From the NCBI GenBank assembly GCA_037179515.1, contig JAXCGZ010013672.1:1-64000 (forward strand): DNA of 64,000 nucleotides, in the 5' to 3' direction. The DNA is from Halocaridina rubra (lineage: Eukaryota; Arthropoda; Malacostraca; Decapoda; Atyidae). The position numbers and the translations under genes are program-made. Shown piece by piece: positions 63,252-64,000 of this stretch. Every line of letters starts with the position of its first letter. The first letter of the stretch is position 1. A model generated the notes under the pieces. The model made no database searches. It was not told where the DNA came from and saw nothing but the letters and a program-made list of their open reading frames with translations.

Positions 63252-64000
63252 ATCTCTACCATGCCAATTACCATCCAGGTAATTATAGAGGCAGATTTTT
63301 CAATGAAGGCATGAAACATCCAGAGGCAGACCATGAATTAACACAAAGAAATATACATTAAATGCAACTCGCAAAATGATAATAAATGACTGAAATTACA
63401 CTTTATTCATGTCTTCACACACAAATATACATAACAATCACTTGGTCTTATGAATACAAACTTACATTTTCCATCCCCAACGTCATGTGAAGAAACCAAG
63501 TGAGGAAATACAACATGGAATTAGTTCGTTCTTTGTGAGAATAATGAACTAATCTTGACTGTGAATACTCAAAGATAATGTGAATTAGAGAGTTCAAGAA
63601 GGTGAACAACCGTTAAATTAATTTCGTTTTAACATAATAATATGTCGATATGCCAGATAAGTATTAAACATTAAAATTATAAATTCATGTTTTCTTTCAG
63701 AACCAGATCTCGGGATTGCGCAAATATGAGGGCAAAATACATTCACATCCACAAAGAAACCATTTTTAAGGAGGTTTTTGCATAAATTGGATAAATTCTT
63801 GAAGAAAATGGTGAAATTATATATTTTAAATATATTTACCCGGTTTTTTATGTAGAATTAAAATGTAAATAGCTCTGTTGAATACAAAATAAAGAATGCC
63901 ATTTGCCCATTATTATAAATGCCTCCTTTATACAAATTATGTTATAAAAGAAGCTATTCGAAGAGTATTTTTGTCACATAAAACATTTTTAACTTATTTC
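63252..64000. other. AT-rich end of the window
   Basis: No exon, RNA or repeat recognised. Confidence 0.4.

Overview
This 64 kb window is AT-rich, intron-bearing nuclear DNA from an arthropod, most likely a decapod crustacean. The grounds are delta-class glutathione S-transferase genes, very dense and long microsatellites (AT, GA, AAT, TTTG), short CCTAA runs of the arthropod telomere type, and heavy loads of CR1/Jockey-like LINEs, tRNA-derived SINEs and Tigger/pogo-like and hAT DNA transposons. The species assignment is inference. There is no bacterial, CRISPR or phage content. Most long open frames are translations of microsatellites or SINEs and are not genes.

Four host genes can be supported. 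(1) A delta-class GST on + at 9136-11206 (three coding exons, 216 aa). (2) A paralogous delta-class GST on + at 28600-30216 (three coding exons, 217 aa, identical intron phases), with a good TATA/initiator promoter and noncoding first exon at about 26052-26132. (3) D-aminoacyl-tRNA deacylase 2 (DTD2/ATD) on - at 35118-33831 (two exons, 158 aa). (4) An unrecognised three-exon gene on - at 58496-49269 (at least 685 aa), probably nuclear, with basic stretches, a coiled coil and a C-terminal beta-rich domain. A spliced-looking Ty3/gypsy-like Pol tail lies at 44519-44056 on -.

Layout. 0-9 kb: microsatellites, tRNA-derived SINE-A copies (several with clean target-site duplications), LINE 3' ends, and a 96-bp satellite ending just before GST 1. 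9-12 kb: GST 1, whose last 118 bp is tandemly repeated five times into the 3' UTR. 12-28 kb: LINE family A (CR1-like), an RTE-like fragment, LINE families B and C, SINE-A and SINE-B copies, and the longest AAT and TTA arrays. 28-31 kb: GST 2. 31-44 kb: SINE-C copies, a hAT relic, DTD2, Tigger-like MITEs, and a 2.3 kb degenerate family-A LINE fused to a family-B LINE. 44-60 kb: a MITE between two long AT arrays, minisatellites, the unknown gene, and a LINE-B copy in its first intron that carries a hAT fragment. 60-64 kb: nested Tigger-like elements and AT arrays.

The most unusual features are: the amplified terminal coding block of GST 1; a perfect 69-bp hairpin made of LINE 3' ends; a 45-bp duplication of the DTD2 3' splice site; two family-A LINE copies broken at the same codon, one fused to another LINE; a sharp change in SINE families near 28 kb; and the unrecognised gene. 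None of these is proven to be a new functional system.
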